Assembly (NCBI GenBank): GCA_033725935.1
Contig: MU867074.1
Coordinates: 124,001-188,000, forward strand
DNA length: 64,000 nt
Origin: Cladorrhinum sp. PSN259
Lineage: Eukaryota > Ascomycota > Sordariomycetes > Sordariales > Podosporaceae
Direction: 5' to 3'
A program made the translations under genes and the position numbers. Within the stretch, counting starts at the first letter, position 1. Each line of letters opens with the position of its first letter. The notes beneath the pieces are model-generated. The model was not told the origin of the DNA. It did not search any database and saw nothing but the letters and a program-made list of their open reading frames with translations. This document shows positions 25,673-36,844 of the stretch, one piece after another.

Positions 25673-27041
25673 ATGGCCTTCCGACTTCCGGCCTCAGCAG
25701 CAGCCGCTGTACGGCCTCTCCGGTCATCACCAACCCTGTCTAAACTCTCAGCACAGCAAAGACGATGGCTTGCAACGCCAACACCAGTATATCCCGTTTC
25801 GGCGAACCATCAGGGAACGGCTATGGTTTTCTTGAATATGGGCGGTCCCTCCAAGGTCGATGAAGTTGGAGATTTCCTCAGCAGGCTATTTGTTAGTTAC
25901 ATAGTCTTCGTAGTTGCCCTTTTTATACAACTTGCTAACTGTTTATACACAGTCCGACGGTGATTTGATTCCTCTAGGCAGACTCCAAAATTACTTGGGC
26001 CCGCTCATCTCCAAGCGCCGCACCCCAAAGATCGAGAAACAGTACGCAGCCATCGGCGGTGGTTCCCCCATTAGAAAATGGTCCGAACTTCAGTGTGAAG
26101 AGATGTGCAAAGTTCTTGACCAGATCTCACCCGAGACGGCCCCACACAAGCCATACGTTGCTTTCCGATATGCGAACCCGCTCACCGAGACTATGTACAA
26201 GAGACTGTTGGAGGATGGGTTCGGCAACGGCAAGGGAGGACGCGCTGTGGCATTCACTCAATATCCTCAGTATTCATGCTCGACGACGGGAAGCAGCTTG
26301 AACGAGTTGTGGAAGTGGAGGCAGAGGCTTGAGGGTAAATCTGGAGCGTTGGATGATGAGAGCGGCGGAACCATCAAATGGAGCGTTATCGATCGGTGGC
26401 CGGTTCACCCGGGATTGGTAGAGGCGTTTGCGCAGAACATTGAGGCAAAGTTGTTGGAATACCCCGAGGAGAGGAGAGATAAGGTTGTGTTGCTCTTTTC
26501 GGCGCACAGTTTGCCCATGTCGGTTGTAAACAGGGGTAAGTGTTATTTGTCTTGTCCAATAAGGAATTGCAGAATACTAAACAGACTCTGCTTAGGTGAC
26601 CCCTATCCTGCCGAGGTGGGCGCAACGGTTCATGCAGTAATGCAGCGTCTGGGACACTCTAACCCTTACCGGTTGTGCTGGCAGTCCCAGGTCGGCCCTC
26701 AGCCTTGGCTTGGGCCGCAGACGTCTACCTCCGTTGAGGAATACATCGCCAAGGGGCAAAAAGACTTGGTGCTGATTCCGATCGCCTTTACCTCGGATCA
26801 CATCGAGACACTGTTCGAGCTGGATGAGGAGGTCATTGGCGAATCCGGACATAAGGACACGGTCAAGCGTGTGGAGAGTTTAAACGGGAGCCCAGTGTTT
26901 ATCAATGCACTGGCAGATCTTGCCAAGTCGCATCTGGCAAGCGGGATCGCAGCATCAACGCAGCTGGGTTTGAGGTGTCCTGGGTGCAAGAGCGAAAGAT
27001 GTCACGAGTCCAAGAAATTCTTCGCAGCACAGCAACTCTGA
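25673..27041 (+). CDS. hem15: ferrochelatase, mitochondrial (last step of heme synthesis)
   Basis: Three exons, 25673-25891, 25953-26535 and 26596-27041, encode 415 residues. The enzyme inserts Fe2+ into protoporphyrin IX at the matrix side of the inner mitochondrial membrane. The first 35 or so residues are an Arg/Ser/Ala-rich presequence. Family motifs follow in order: AMVFLNMGGPSK, YPQYSCSTTGSSLNEL, LLFSAHSLPMSVVNRG (with the catalytic His), YRLCWQSQVGPQPWLGP, and PIAFTSDHIETLFELD. The end carries C-x2-C-x4-C (CPGCKSERC). In human ferrochelatase three such C-terminal cysteines plus the Cys of YSCSTTG hold a 2Fe-2S cluster, and all four positions are filled here. The second intron is 60 nt, in frame and without a stop. 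Confidence 0.96.
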
Positions 27042-28118
27042 AAAGGGGACGAACTTTGTATGATAAAATGAGTTGAACACAATTCAGTCAAAGCAATTAC
27101 TTGCATTTGTTCAGCGCAGAGGATGCCATTCCCTGAAAGCCAACGGTCCGAGTGTTCCTAATGTGATGTGCGTGGTTGCAGCGGTATTGGATACCGTTGA
27201 ATTAAACCAAGACCATTGTCTTGGTTTGTCAGCCGGACTCCAAGATGGCCGACTGCCGATTTGGTGTGGCATATGGGCGCGGGATGTTGACCAAGCTGCG
27301 TCATTGAATTGATACCTGCAGGTCCAACTTTCATAGGAAATCCATAATTGAACTCTTATCATTGGATGATCGATTCTCGGACTTGAAATAGTCTAGAAAG
27401 TTGGTTGTGTTGCATTGGTAATCATTGACGTGGAACATGGTTTACACTACAGTTATCTCGATCTTGGATGTGCAAAGGAGTGAGAAGAGCTCCAGGAATC
27501 AAGTTGTCAGACAAATCTGCTCAAGAACACCGGGAGCCTGGTTCAAATTGACCGGGGAAAGAAATTAATGCACTGGAAACTAACCGTTTGACGACTCCCC
27601 GAAGATCCCCCACATCTCAGTTGGCCCCGAGACTCGGTTCCCAAGCTGCCGAACAGTGTGGGCCGTCTGTGCTTATCTCGATTATCAACAATACATATCC
27701 CCCGGAGTTTCCCATCTGTTCATTTGGAATCAAGTTTTCCCTCTCCTCTTGTACAGTTATTTTTCTTCTTCTGTTCGTTTCTACTCTTTTTCATTTTACA
27801 TAACTCTTGATAGCCTCGAATTATTGCTAGTGAAGTTCTGGAACCAAGTCGCAGAGCCAAGACCCGCCAGATCCCGCCATATCCCTTAGCTTCGAATCTT
27901 CATGTCGTAATTCCAAGCAGCATTCGCGCCAGTTTTACCTCACCCGCTCTTTCTTTCAATCAATCAACTGTTTTGAAGGAATTCAGAATTGGAAACTTCG
28001 ATTGCACCGAGCACTCAACGGTGGACACGCGACGTTTCGTCGCACCGCAGTTGAAAGCTGCTTATCTTAGTTGACGCCACCGGAGAGGCGCCCGTCTGTG
28101 CGACGACATTCTGGAATA
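27042..28118. other. intergenic region before the MFS gene
   Basis: About 1.1 kb between the ferrochelatase stop and the MFS start, both on the plus strand. It contains only short overlapping frames and pyrimidine-rich stretches near 27720-27800. It presumably holds the 3' end of the first gene and the promoter of the second. Confidence 0.55.
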
Positions 28119-30004
28119 ATGTCGCATAACGGCACCGGAGCCGAGGCGGTGCCACCGGAGGTAATCACGGAAACCTCCCGACTGCTGAGCTCCACCGAGG
28201 AGAATGGCATCAGAAATCAACCAGTCCGAGAAAACGGGATATGGATTCTTGCCGAGGAATTTCAGTACCTGCCGTGGTGGAAACGACCTTCAGTCTGGTT
28301 TCTCCTAGTTCCATATGCACTCTTCACTCTTGCATTCGGAGGCACTATAGTGCCCAAGTTCAACTTGTATGAGCATTTTCTCTCCTTATCTCACATTTGT
28401 ATATACTAACGTCTTTACCAAGAATTGTTAACCTAGTCTGCAAGCACTACTTTGCCGACCGATCTGCCCACGACCCCGACTTTGAGTTCAACAATGACCA
28501 GTGCTTCGAACCAGATGTCCAGAGATCAGTTGCTACGTTCACTATGGGCATGACTGTTCTAACGGGAATTATCAGCTCCATGACTGCTCCCAAAATCGGC
28601 TCACTTTCTGACAGATTTGGCCGCAAGTCGATGCTTACCATCTGCGCCCTGGGCGGCATTACGGCGGAGATTATCACCATCTTGGCCGCCAAGTTTCCTG
28701 AGACCGTTCATTACAAGTGGATGATTCTTGGATCATTCTTTGACGGTCTCACAGGCTCCTTCACGGCCGGTAGCGTGCTCATCCACGCCTATACCAGCGA
28801 TTGTACGCCCCCATCGCGGCGAGGAGTGGCTATTGGTTATCTACACTCTTGCCTTTTTATTGGACTGGCGTTCGGGCCGTTATTGGCAGCATACTTTGCC
28901 GAGTGGACAGGCTCGTTGCTGTCAATATTTTACATCACGTTGGGATGCCACACCTTTTGGGTGTTTTTCATGGCTTTTATCACGCCAGAATCTCTAACGA
29001 AGAAGAGGCAATTATTGGCCAGGGAAAAGTATGCCTTGGAAAAAGAGGCACGGCGTCCTGTTTCCGGAACAGCCGAATTCAATGCCGAGTCGGCTTTACC
29101 ATTTGCAAGGTTGATCAATGATGGCCTTCATGCCATCAGAAATCAGAATCCCTTTGCGCCGTTGAGTATTTTGTTGCCCAAGGGAGCACATAACGCCGTT
29201 GCCAAGAGAAATCTTTTGCTTCTGGCGTTCATCGACGTGGTAATTTTGGGGTCGGCTATGAGTTCTGGCACGGTTATTCTGTTGTATACCGAGTCCATGT
29301 TTGGATGGAGGAATTTTGAGGCCTCGAGATTTATTTCTTTGGTCTCGATGGTGAGGGTGTTTGTATTGCTGGGAATTTTTCCCGTCATCAATTACATTTT
29401 CAGAACCAGGAAGCTGGCGAGACAGAGAAGAGAGTCTGGTGGTGTTGCCCCCGCGGAGAAGAGTGCTGGGGCGGATGAGCTGGATCTTTGGATTTTGAGG
29501 ACTGCTATTGTTTCAGATGTTCTGGGAATGGTTGGGTATGCGGTGGTGCGGAGTAGTCCGCTATTTATCGCCAGTGCCGTTGTTACTGCGTTTGGTGGTT
29601 TGGGTTCTGCAACTATCCAGGCTGCGCTTAGCAAGCATGTCCCTGCTGAGAGGGTCGGACAGTTGTTGGGAGGAATTGGATTGCTACATGCCATGACGAG
29701 GGTAGTAGCCCCCATCTTGTTTAATGGGATCTATGCGGCGACGGTCAAAACGTTTCCACAGGCAGTTTTTGTGGTGTTGTCGGCGCTGTTTGGTGCTGTT
29801 TTGATTGCGTGCCTATTTTTGAGGCCTCATGGTATGTGTCACTTTGACAGCCTGTATTTCCATATGACTTAGATTGCTAACTCTCCGGTCACAGTATATA
29901 TGACCGAGGACGATGATTCGATTTTTGGTCAGCCTAGCCCAAGCGGCTCGACCGATGCCGAAAGAGAGGCGTTAGAGGAGGAAGAGTTGCTTCCAAGAGC
30001 CTAG
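28119..30004 (+). CDS. major facilitator superfamily transporter
   Basis: Three exons, 28119-28366, 28423-29831 and 29895-30004, encode 588 residues. After a hydrophilic N-terminus the protein shows about 12 membrane spans in two halves split by a long loop (about residues 250-310). The loop 2-3 signature is present (GSLSDRFGRKSML, the classic G-x3-DRFGRR/K form), and HSCLFIGLAFGPLLAAYF fits the span-5 region of drug:H+ antiporters. The acidic cytosolic tail ends EREALEEEELLPRA. It resembles the tetracycline-resistance-like branch of fungal MFS proteins; the substrate cannot be told from sequence. The ATG at 28119 was chosen because the frame upstream of it has no other ATG. Confidence 0.88.
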
Positions 30005-30698
30005 TAGAGGATATATCAGGGTAAATATATGGATAGAAGACTATTTACATGTATCATTGGGGGGCTTGCATTTACACTAGGTATATATGATCGCATGGCG
30101 GGGGTTTTTTTTTTTTCGTTTCTTGGTGTAAGCCAGGCTGAAGCATTTTATGGAAACCATTGTATCCGCGTTATGTAACAGCATGTATTTGTTGACACCA
30201 TCACGAATGAACACTTGTGATATTACATATTGATTAATCAGCACAATATATACCTCTCTCAAAAAGATCATCTGTTTCATCCCATTTTTAGTTCATTTAT
30301 TTTTGAGTGGACGCAGTAAAACGTCGTCAGTTTTACCCACCAACATAGCCGTGCAGTTGCCAGCTGAACTCCCGGCCAATTAAAGCTCGGTATTCCTGGG
30401 CCGTGGAGCCCGCCGCTTGCTCGTTGCCTTGCTTGATTCAACGTCGTCTTCCCCAGACATCAGTCACTCTTATAAACCGTCATTCTATTCCGCTCGGCTC
30501 ATAACTCATAATTTTCAGTCTCCTCAAATCCAAGGTATTTCATATATGCTCGCGCCGGTAACCAGAACTCACTGGTGTAAACCTTCTATTTTGTCGTTGC
30601 CATCATTAATATCATTCAACACTGCGATTCGTCGTCATCATCATTATAATCGCCTTCAGCTTCATCGTCGTCAGCTACCTTTATTAAACGTCAGAAAA
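30005..30698. other. intergenic region and leader of the HIT gene
   Basis: About 690 bases. The first part is AT-rich with a T tract near 30105. From 30417 the frame of the downstream HIT gene is already open, and it includes an in-frame ATG at 30546 that could start a longer protein. Confidence 0.5.
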
Positions 30699-31385
30699 AT
30701 GAGCAGCACCACACCAAAAACCAACTCAAACACCGTGCCGTCCTCTTCCGGCAAACCTCGTTCAGAAAAAACCGAAAAGATATTCTTCGGCCCCTTCGAA
30801 GTAACCTCGCAAGTGTTTTTAACGACGCCCCACTCCTTTGCGCTGGTCAACCTCAAACCTCTGCTGCCGGGACACGTCCTGGTCTGTCCTCGCGCCCCGC
30901 ACCGCCGCCTCACCTCTCTGTCTCGTACAGAACTTACGGATCTGTGGACGACCGTACAGCGCGTCCAACGGATGCTGGCGTACCACTACTTCTCTTTAAC
31001 CTCGCCGGCATCGCCAGCACCACCCACCGAGGGGGACATAGAAAAGGGCGGCTCTTTTAATCTGGCACTACAGGACGGTCCAGAGTCCGGACAGACTGTT
31101 GGGCACGTGCACGTTCACGTTATCCCCCGGATTAAGGGGAGTACGGAGAAGAGCGTGGAGACTCCGAGTGATGAGTTGTACGAGCGGATGGCGAGGGAGG
31201 ATGGGAACGTAGGGGGTGCGCTTTGGGATAGGGCGCACGAGGGTGAGCTAGAAGGGAAAAGGCCGAAAGCGGGAGGGAGTTTTCCTAGTATTGAGGATGC
31301 CGAGAGGAGGGCGAGGACCATGGAGGAGATGGAGGAGGAGGCGGGGGCTTATAGGCGGGTATTGGAGCTTTTGGAGGGGAAATAG
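30699..31385 (+). CDS. hnt2: FHIT/HNT2-type HIT hydrolase (dinucleoside triphosphate hydrolase)
   Basis: A single exon from the ATG at 30699 encodes 228 residues. The product begins, after a Ser/Thr-rich segment, with FFGPFEVTSQVFLTTPHSFALVNLKPLLPGHVLV, the FHIT-type opening strands. The HIT triad is H136-V-H138-V-H140-V, preceded by DGPESGQTVGHV; the middle His of the triad is the nucleophile in the family. FHIT-branch enzymes split Ap3A into AMP and ADP. A long insertion (residues about 103-118) and a Glu/Arg-rich tail are typical of fungal forms. An in-frame ATG at 30546 would add 51 residues rich in Arg, His, Leu and Ser that resemble a mitochondrial presequence. Confidence 0.9.
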   Translation: MSSTTPKTNSNTVPSSSGKPRSEKTEKIFFGPFEVTSQVFLTTPHSFALVNLKPLLPGHVLVCPRAPHRRLTSLSRTELTDLWTTVQRVQRMLAYHYFSLTSPASPAPPTEGDIEKGGSFNLALQDGPESGQTVGHVHVHVIPRIKGSTEKSVETPSDELYERMAREDGNVGGALWDRAHEGELEGKRPKAGGSFPSIEDAERRARTMEEMEEEAGAYRRVLELLEGK

Positions 31386-31797
31386 AAAGATGGGGGCTGT
31401 AGGGGACCCAGGTGAAATAGGTGGTTGTGAAGGGGCAGAAAAGGACGGAGGAAGGGGTAATGGGGGAAGGAGGGTTAGAAGGTATTGGTTTTCTTGGGAT
31501 GTAGATAGAGTAAATTGGTAGATCAATAAGTAAGGTAAATGTATATAATACGAATTGGGCACATGGAAAGCGTTGTGAGTTAATGGTTAGTGTTTCGCTC
31601 AGGTGATGATCATGAAGACCCGGTATACGTCAGAGAGACACGAACAGCCATGGGAAGTCTCGCTCGCTTTGGTGTTTTGCAGTCGAAAGCTGACCGGAAA
31701 GTGATTCGACACCAGGCCAAGAACCAGATTTCCACAAAGTCGGACAATCCTTTCCCATTGACGTAGATAGCAGTAGCATTAGAAACGTTGACTTTTG

Positions 31798-31847
31798 GGG
31801 GGGGGGGGGGGGGGGGGGGGATAATAAAAAAAAAAAAAAAAAAAAAA
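31798..31847. repeat. poly-G tract followed by poly-A tract
   Basis: About 23 G residues (to 31820) followed, after ATAAT, by about 22 A residues. Read on the minus strand this is a long T run followed by a C run, directly after the second copy of the SINE-like 3' module. Confidence 0.85.
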
Positions 31848-31892
31848 CCAACACCGGGAGCAAAACCACATCAAGGATCAGAGTGGTGCCCA
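31848..31892 (-). repeat. second copy of the SINE-like 3' module
   Basis: On the minus strand the segment reads GGGCACCACTCTGATCCTTG and continues GATGTGG...CTCC.GGTG before a T tract. It matches the module at about 32005-32052 at roughly 26 of 33 aligned positions, including a ten-base perfect core (TGATCCTTGA). The two copies flank the gap in direct orientation. Confidence 0.6.
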
Positions 31893-31909
31893 CAACACCA
31901 AAAACAAAA

Positions 31910-31919
31910 NNNNNNNNNN
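31910..31919. other. assembly gap (10 N)
   Basis: Ten N residues, followed directly by a C-rich run from 31921 to 31976 broken only by a few G residues. Fixed-size gaps beside homopolymers usually mark a failed read-through of unknown true length, so the sequence around it should not be trusted in detail. Confidence 0.98.
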
Positions 31920-31989
31920 TCCCCCCCCCCCCCCCGCCCGCCCCCCCCCCCCCCCCGCCCCCCCCCCCCCCCCCCAGAAGAAGAAAAGG

Positions 31990-32156
31990 AAAGATCAAAA
32001 AGGTCCTTCACCAGGAGGAATTCCACCTCAAGGATCACTAGGGTTGCCCAGCTTCCCACAAAGAATCGAACTCGGAGAGGATTGACTACACACGATCACG
32101 AGCGCTATTGAATTTTTTTTTAAAGCACTTTGGTTGACCGCTGCGCCAGTTGGTCC
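31990..32156 (-). mobile_element. tRNA-derived SINE-like element (putative)
   Basis: Read on the minus strand, an A-box (TGGCGCAGCGG, within 32136-32148) is followed by a B-box-like core (GTTCGATTC, within 32063-32073). After a short body comes GATCCTTGAGGTGG and then a T5 run near 31997-32001 that could stop Pol III. The A-box to B-box distance is about 30 nt longer than in a tRNA, and the acceptor arms do not pair, so it is not a working tRNA. A second diverged copy of the last 50 or so bases lies at about 31848-31892, ending in a long T tract. This arrangement is what tRNA-derived SINEs show; the assignment is an inference from two boxes and one duplicated module. Confidence 0.45.
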
Positions 32157-32614
32157 TTTCTCCAACTTCTTTTCCTTGTAGGTGACTGGCTGAACAGCAG
32201 CCTGGATTATAAAGTACGGGCACGGGGGGCATGGGTTGCGATAGGTAGGTAGGCCGGGTACCTTGATGAACACCACCACTGCAGTGCCTGAGCGGAAAAT
32301 AGGACGGTACGCGACGACATCTTCCAACACAATAACTTTATTCCTGTGATAAGAGACGAACACGTGCCCCATGAATAAACCCGCGTACAATCATGACACG
32401 CTACCTGTACTTACTTACCCAACCCAATGACAGAGAAGATTTCCATTTGATTCATTCAAGGTTTTGAAGCCTCCCCTTCCATACATACTATAAATTCGCC
32501 ATGCCACCCCATCCGGTTTTGCCATGCCAGAATAGCCAAGATCCAATCCAAACCCTTTCCCTTTCCCTTTGCCCAACAGCAGCTCCTTCCTGGTCCCCAT
32601 TCCTTGTCCCACGT

Positions 32615-35249
32615 TTAATCCAACCCAGGATATTGATCCAACGGAGCCCCAATACTCCCCAATGAATCAAAACCAGAAGTGTCCATTTCATGGATACCAT
32701 TACCCCTTGAGGGCCCAGCTCCCTGGAACATGTACATCCCCTCTCCGCCACCAGGCCTGGAATTCACGGGCGAATTCCACGTCTCAAAATTCTGCTGCCA
32801 ATTCACACCATCCTTCAGATACCAATCCTGTCCGTCGACCACATAAACTCCGTTATTGTTGGAGCTGCCGCTAGCATGCCTAGCTTTTGGAAGACCGTTT
32901 GAAGCTGGGGTATTAAACGCTGGCGAGTAGGTCGTCATGGGTTGCGATACAGCCGGTGGGAGACTCCACGATAACGACTCCGCCATCGACACTGGGTGCG
33001 TAATATGCTTCGGTATCTGCTGTTGCTGTTGTGGAGGCTGCATCGGTGCAAGCCCGTTGGTGAAATCAGGGGTCGGTGACATTTCCAAAGGCATCTGTTG
33101 CTGAGAGCCCGTGTAAGGCATTGGAGGACTGTAACTGTGGTGGCTGCTGTGGCTGGGCTGGGGCGATGGGACTGAGCGGTTCGGGGATGGCACGTCAGAT
33201 GTGCTAAATGTGCCGTACTTGTCATCTGTTCGTCTCAACACCAGATCTGCTTCTTCTGGTAAATCAACGTCCCATTTCCGAGCGAGGACGCTGATAATCG
33301 AAAGTGTTCGACGAGCACATAACCAATCTTCTGCTATTTCCTCGAGGTGCTTCACTCCGTGGGTGATGTCTCGCTTTGCTGTCTTTTCTGGCAGGTTAAG
33401 CAAGTGGATTGTGCAGGCAGAGTGAACCATGTAGACGGCGATGTTGCAGATTTGCCTCAAGTTGTACATCTTTTTGTACAGACGCATCAGTTTGGAGATG
33501 GCGCTTGCGTTTGAGGTACATATCCTTCTGGGGGAAACGTGTGGCGGCAAGGGAGATGCTTGTGGTGTGTATTTGAGGAATGGTCGGAAGAGGTGGATGT
33601 ACTGGAGATGATAAAACATGCTAAGTGAGGTCAGTAACTGCCGGGTCACGAAAGAGCTGGAAGTGAACTTACTGCATCAGAATGACATTCGGTAACTGGC
33701 CCTCTTTGGGCTCAAACTCGGCCGGAAGTTCCTTTTTCCAATCCTCAAGACGTCGATGCAGCTCGCTCAGCTTCTTAAGCTCAACATACTTTCCGCTCGA
33801 CCGTCCGATGTGGCTGGGGTGGTAAAAGAACAACAAGAGGTCGCTGCTAATCTCACATAGTTTAGACAGCTGCAGACTGGCTGCTCTCGTCCTGGATGCT
33901 TGCTGTGAGCTCTGGTCAAAACCACTATCAGTATAAGGTGACCACATCTCCGCATCCTCATCTGGGAAAACATCGTATTTCTGAACACTGTAGGAGCTCT
34001 TGGGGATCTGTGGCAACCGGCCAAGGTAATTGGACCAGCACTTGTCAAACAGAAAACACCCCCAAAAGGTTATCCTGCGAGCATCCACTTCTTTTTCACC
34101 AAGTGAATCCTTGCCCTTGGCAATCCCACCATCATCGAGGTTGAGCCCGATATCTTGTGCCATCCTGAAACTCATACCACTATACACCCAACCCTTGGCC
34201 TCGCGCCCGCACCCAGCTTCCCGAACTGACATGAGGGCAAGCGCCTGCACATTTGTGAGTTTCGGCTTTTCGTACTCATCGTTCTCAACAATCAGCCTCT
34301 TCGCTTCGGCGAAGAAATGATCCCCTTTCGTCCTACTATCCCCAGGCGCTGCAAAAGCCCCGGGAGCACTGGTGAAGTGGCACCCCAGAGCGAGCATTGC
34401 ATTGACAAGAAGTGATGAGCAATATACCGTTGTTCTCGGCTGGGATCGTGGCTTGCCCCTCAGGAAGTCTCTGTAGAATAGACTCTTGGATAAGGTGGTG
34501 AAATAAGGGTAGTGCCAGTTGAAGTACATGTTGATCAGGTGGATGACCAATTGCGGATCCTTGGTAACTTGGGACCAGCTGGTGATGGGGTCCTCGTTTA
34601 TCAAGTTCAGGCTGTCAGATTCCGGCTCACTGGGAACGTCGGCTGTATCCCCCAGATATATCAAGTGAGATGTTCCGCCGATAAACCGAACCGATCCATT
34701 TTCAAGACGCAGCTCGCCCATTTTGCGTGCAAGATCCCTCTCACCCTGAACCGGCTGGTTCGCCGCATAGTCATCGTCCCGTCCCAGATCCTGGTCGTCG
34801 TCCTCATCCTCAGCATATCCGTTCTTCAGAATATCTTCGGCCACCCTGTCCAGGCTATCACATGTGCGAATCTTCTTCACAATCGCTGGCACGTCATCCT
34901 CTGCGGCATTCAAAATAGCCTCAATAAGGATATGCAAAGTCGATTCTCGTGCCTTCATGCTATCCGTTTTCTCACGATAGACGCCTTTTCGGCGATGGTC
35001 CGAGTTTGGATCATAAACACATTCGGTTCCATAGACGCTGGCGCAGGCCGCGCAGCTCGGGACGGCGCCATCGCATTTTGATTTTCGTTTCCGACAGGCC
35101 ACACAGGCCGTTGACACGCACCTGCGCTTTTGAGATGCAGTGTCTGCACCGCGACGCGTCTTTTTTTGTTTTGGTAATGATGCGGATGAGGCTCGACTAC
35201 TGTCGGTGATGGTCGGTTTGAACGACACACCGATGTCGTCCTCATCCAT
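32615..35249 (-). CDS. Zn2Cys6 transcription factor, NirA/NIT4-like family
   Basis: Two exons, 35249-33673 and 33620-32615, encode 860 residues; the intron has GTAAGT and ACTTAG ends. The zinc cluster is C49-x2-C52-x6-C59-x6-C66-x2-C69-x7-C77, followed by YDPNSDHRRKGVYREK, a linker seen in the nitrate-regulator-like (NirA/NIT4) group. An acidic segment lies near residues 145-165. The middle-homology domain (Fungal_trans, PF04082 type) spans about residues 225-500, with WHYPYFTTLSKSLFYRDF and RRITFWGCFLFDKCWSNYLGR. The tail is rich in Pro, Ser and Gln (QPPQQQQQ) and ends in an acidic, aromatic stretch. It would act in the nucleus. Whether it controls nitrate genes is not shown; the family name reflects similarity as I recall it, and no nitrate genes are nearby. 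Confidence 0.85.
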
Positions 35250-36844
35250 TTTGACGAGCACCAGAGTGGAGACAGGGAAGATGGCCAAAGAATGGAGTTG
35301 GGAGGTTGCGGCGGCGGCGCTTGGCTTGGCTTTATTAATCTTGCGCAACCTTGGGTTCGGTATCCGTCACACCGTCTGTCTGTCCAGTACGGATGTACCC
35401 CGCGATTTGGAACAGGTACCTGGTGATCTGTGGGGAATGTTTTTTTAGGGGTGGAATTATGTGGTGTGTGCGAGAGAAAAGACGTGATTTGAAATACGGG
35501 ATAGCAGGGACGGGAATATGGAGACAAAAGACGCGGGGGTATATAGGGGTGCCTGGCCCACTTGAAGGCCCTAAGTCGGGATCGACAGCGGGATGGATGG
35601 CGGGGTTGGAGGGGGGTTTAGTAAACAGCGTTGGAATCGGCGGTCATGCGCGCAGCCTGGAGATGGGGACGCCCAAAGGGAAGCTCCGTCTTGGCTGTAC
35701 GGGATTGCTCTGACGTCCACTCATCAATGGGCATGAAAGAAAAGTCGGAAATCGAATCAGTGAACAGCGAAAGGGCGAGACGGCGGCATTTCTAGTAAAC
35801 CACCACGGGGAGCGTAGTCCGCATGGGTGGCGATGGGCCGGGTTAACAAGCGGTATTCATAGCTGCTGCAGGACGAAGCTGGACGATGGATGGTGGTTGG
35901 TTCAAAGTTGCGAGAGAGATAAGGGGGCGTTCGCTGAAGATGGCCCCGAGATAAGGGAGCACCACGATAGTGGTTGAGGACGAGGCAAGAGGGTGTGAAG
36001 GATTGGCCCCTGACCGAACCTGAATTGAGAAGAACTGGAAAAAAGCAACGAGATGGGAATTTATTCTGGTCGCGGACGGCGCGGGATGGCATTGTGTGTG
36101 GAGCTGGCATGGTGTTTCCAGGGTCTGAGAAGTGTGTTTTGAGACAAGGGACATTATTACCTCACAAAAAAATCCACTCGGCCAAATAGGGATTGAAGAC
36201 ACGTTGTATGCGCTTCGAATGGAGACAGAGAACCCCTCGGAAGCCGGCAGTTGAATGCAATTGATGCGGTTTTCAAAGTTGAACTTCGGTAAATGCCAAG
36301 ACCCATGATCATCCATGTTCCACAAGGCTTGGTTCTGTGGGGGCCACATCGTAGACCGGAATGTGGGGGTACAGGTACATTGAGCGCCGGGGGATGCGGA
36401 TATAAATTTGTGCAACCTGAGGGATCGACGATTTCCCCTCTCTCCATCATCATCTAGTGTATGAAGATTGAAACCTTCTCATGTCATCTATTGCAGAGCT
36501 AAAGACGGCATCATGCACATCAAATTAGTGCCGAGAAAATGCCTATATTAGCTACTACCGGGGCGTTCGTCAAGTTACATCGCGATCACTAACTACAAAT
36601 CGACTAGGTACAGGGGCCACCTTTCATGATCTTGCATATGAATATCGGAATGGTCTCAATTGAACAAGCCCAAATATTCCATCGAGAGTGACAATACACC
36701 TTTGGATCACGTGCTGCAATTTGGTCGGATGATGACACGACCTACTTTTGCCCGGGTCACACGTGGAATGCGAACCTTCAGTTATACCCAGTGTGTGGTT
36801 TACGAATGTTTGCATCTTTCCCTTTTCCACTAGAAAGAGTCAAG
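35250..36844. promoter_or_regulatory. 1.6-kb divergent region between NirA-like TF and orphan gene
   Basis: Two start codons face away from each other. Open frames of up to about 190 codons exist near 35843-36415 but only in anti-parallel overlapping sets, without motifs. No specific binding site was recognised. The region upstream of fungal regulators is often long. Confidence 0.5.

Larger units (their letters stand above)
31386..32614. other. convergent spacer holding homopolymers, an assembly gap and a SINE-like element
   Basis: This lies between the stop of the HIT gene and the stop of the minus-strand NirA-like gene. It contains G, A and C homopolymers, ten N and a tRNA-like Pol III module (each listed separately). 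No protein-coding frame is credible here; frames through the gap and homopolymers are artefacts. Confidence 0.7.

Noticed and set aside
31630..32111. Gly-rich and Pro-rich frames crossing the N gap
   Set aside because: They consist of homopolymers and undetermined bases.
32063..32156. Working tRNA gene on the minus strand
   Set aside because: A- and B-box sequences are present, but the spacing is about 30 nt too long, the acceptor arms do not pair and no anticodon arm forms; a SINE-type remnant fits better.
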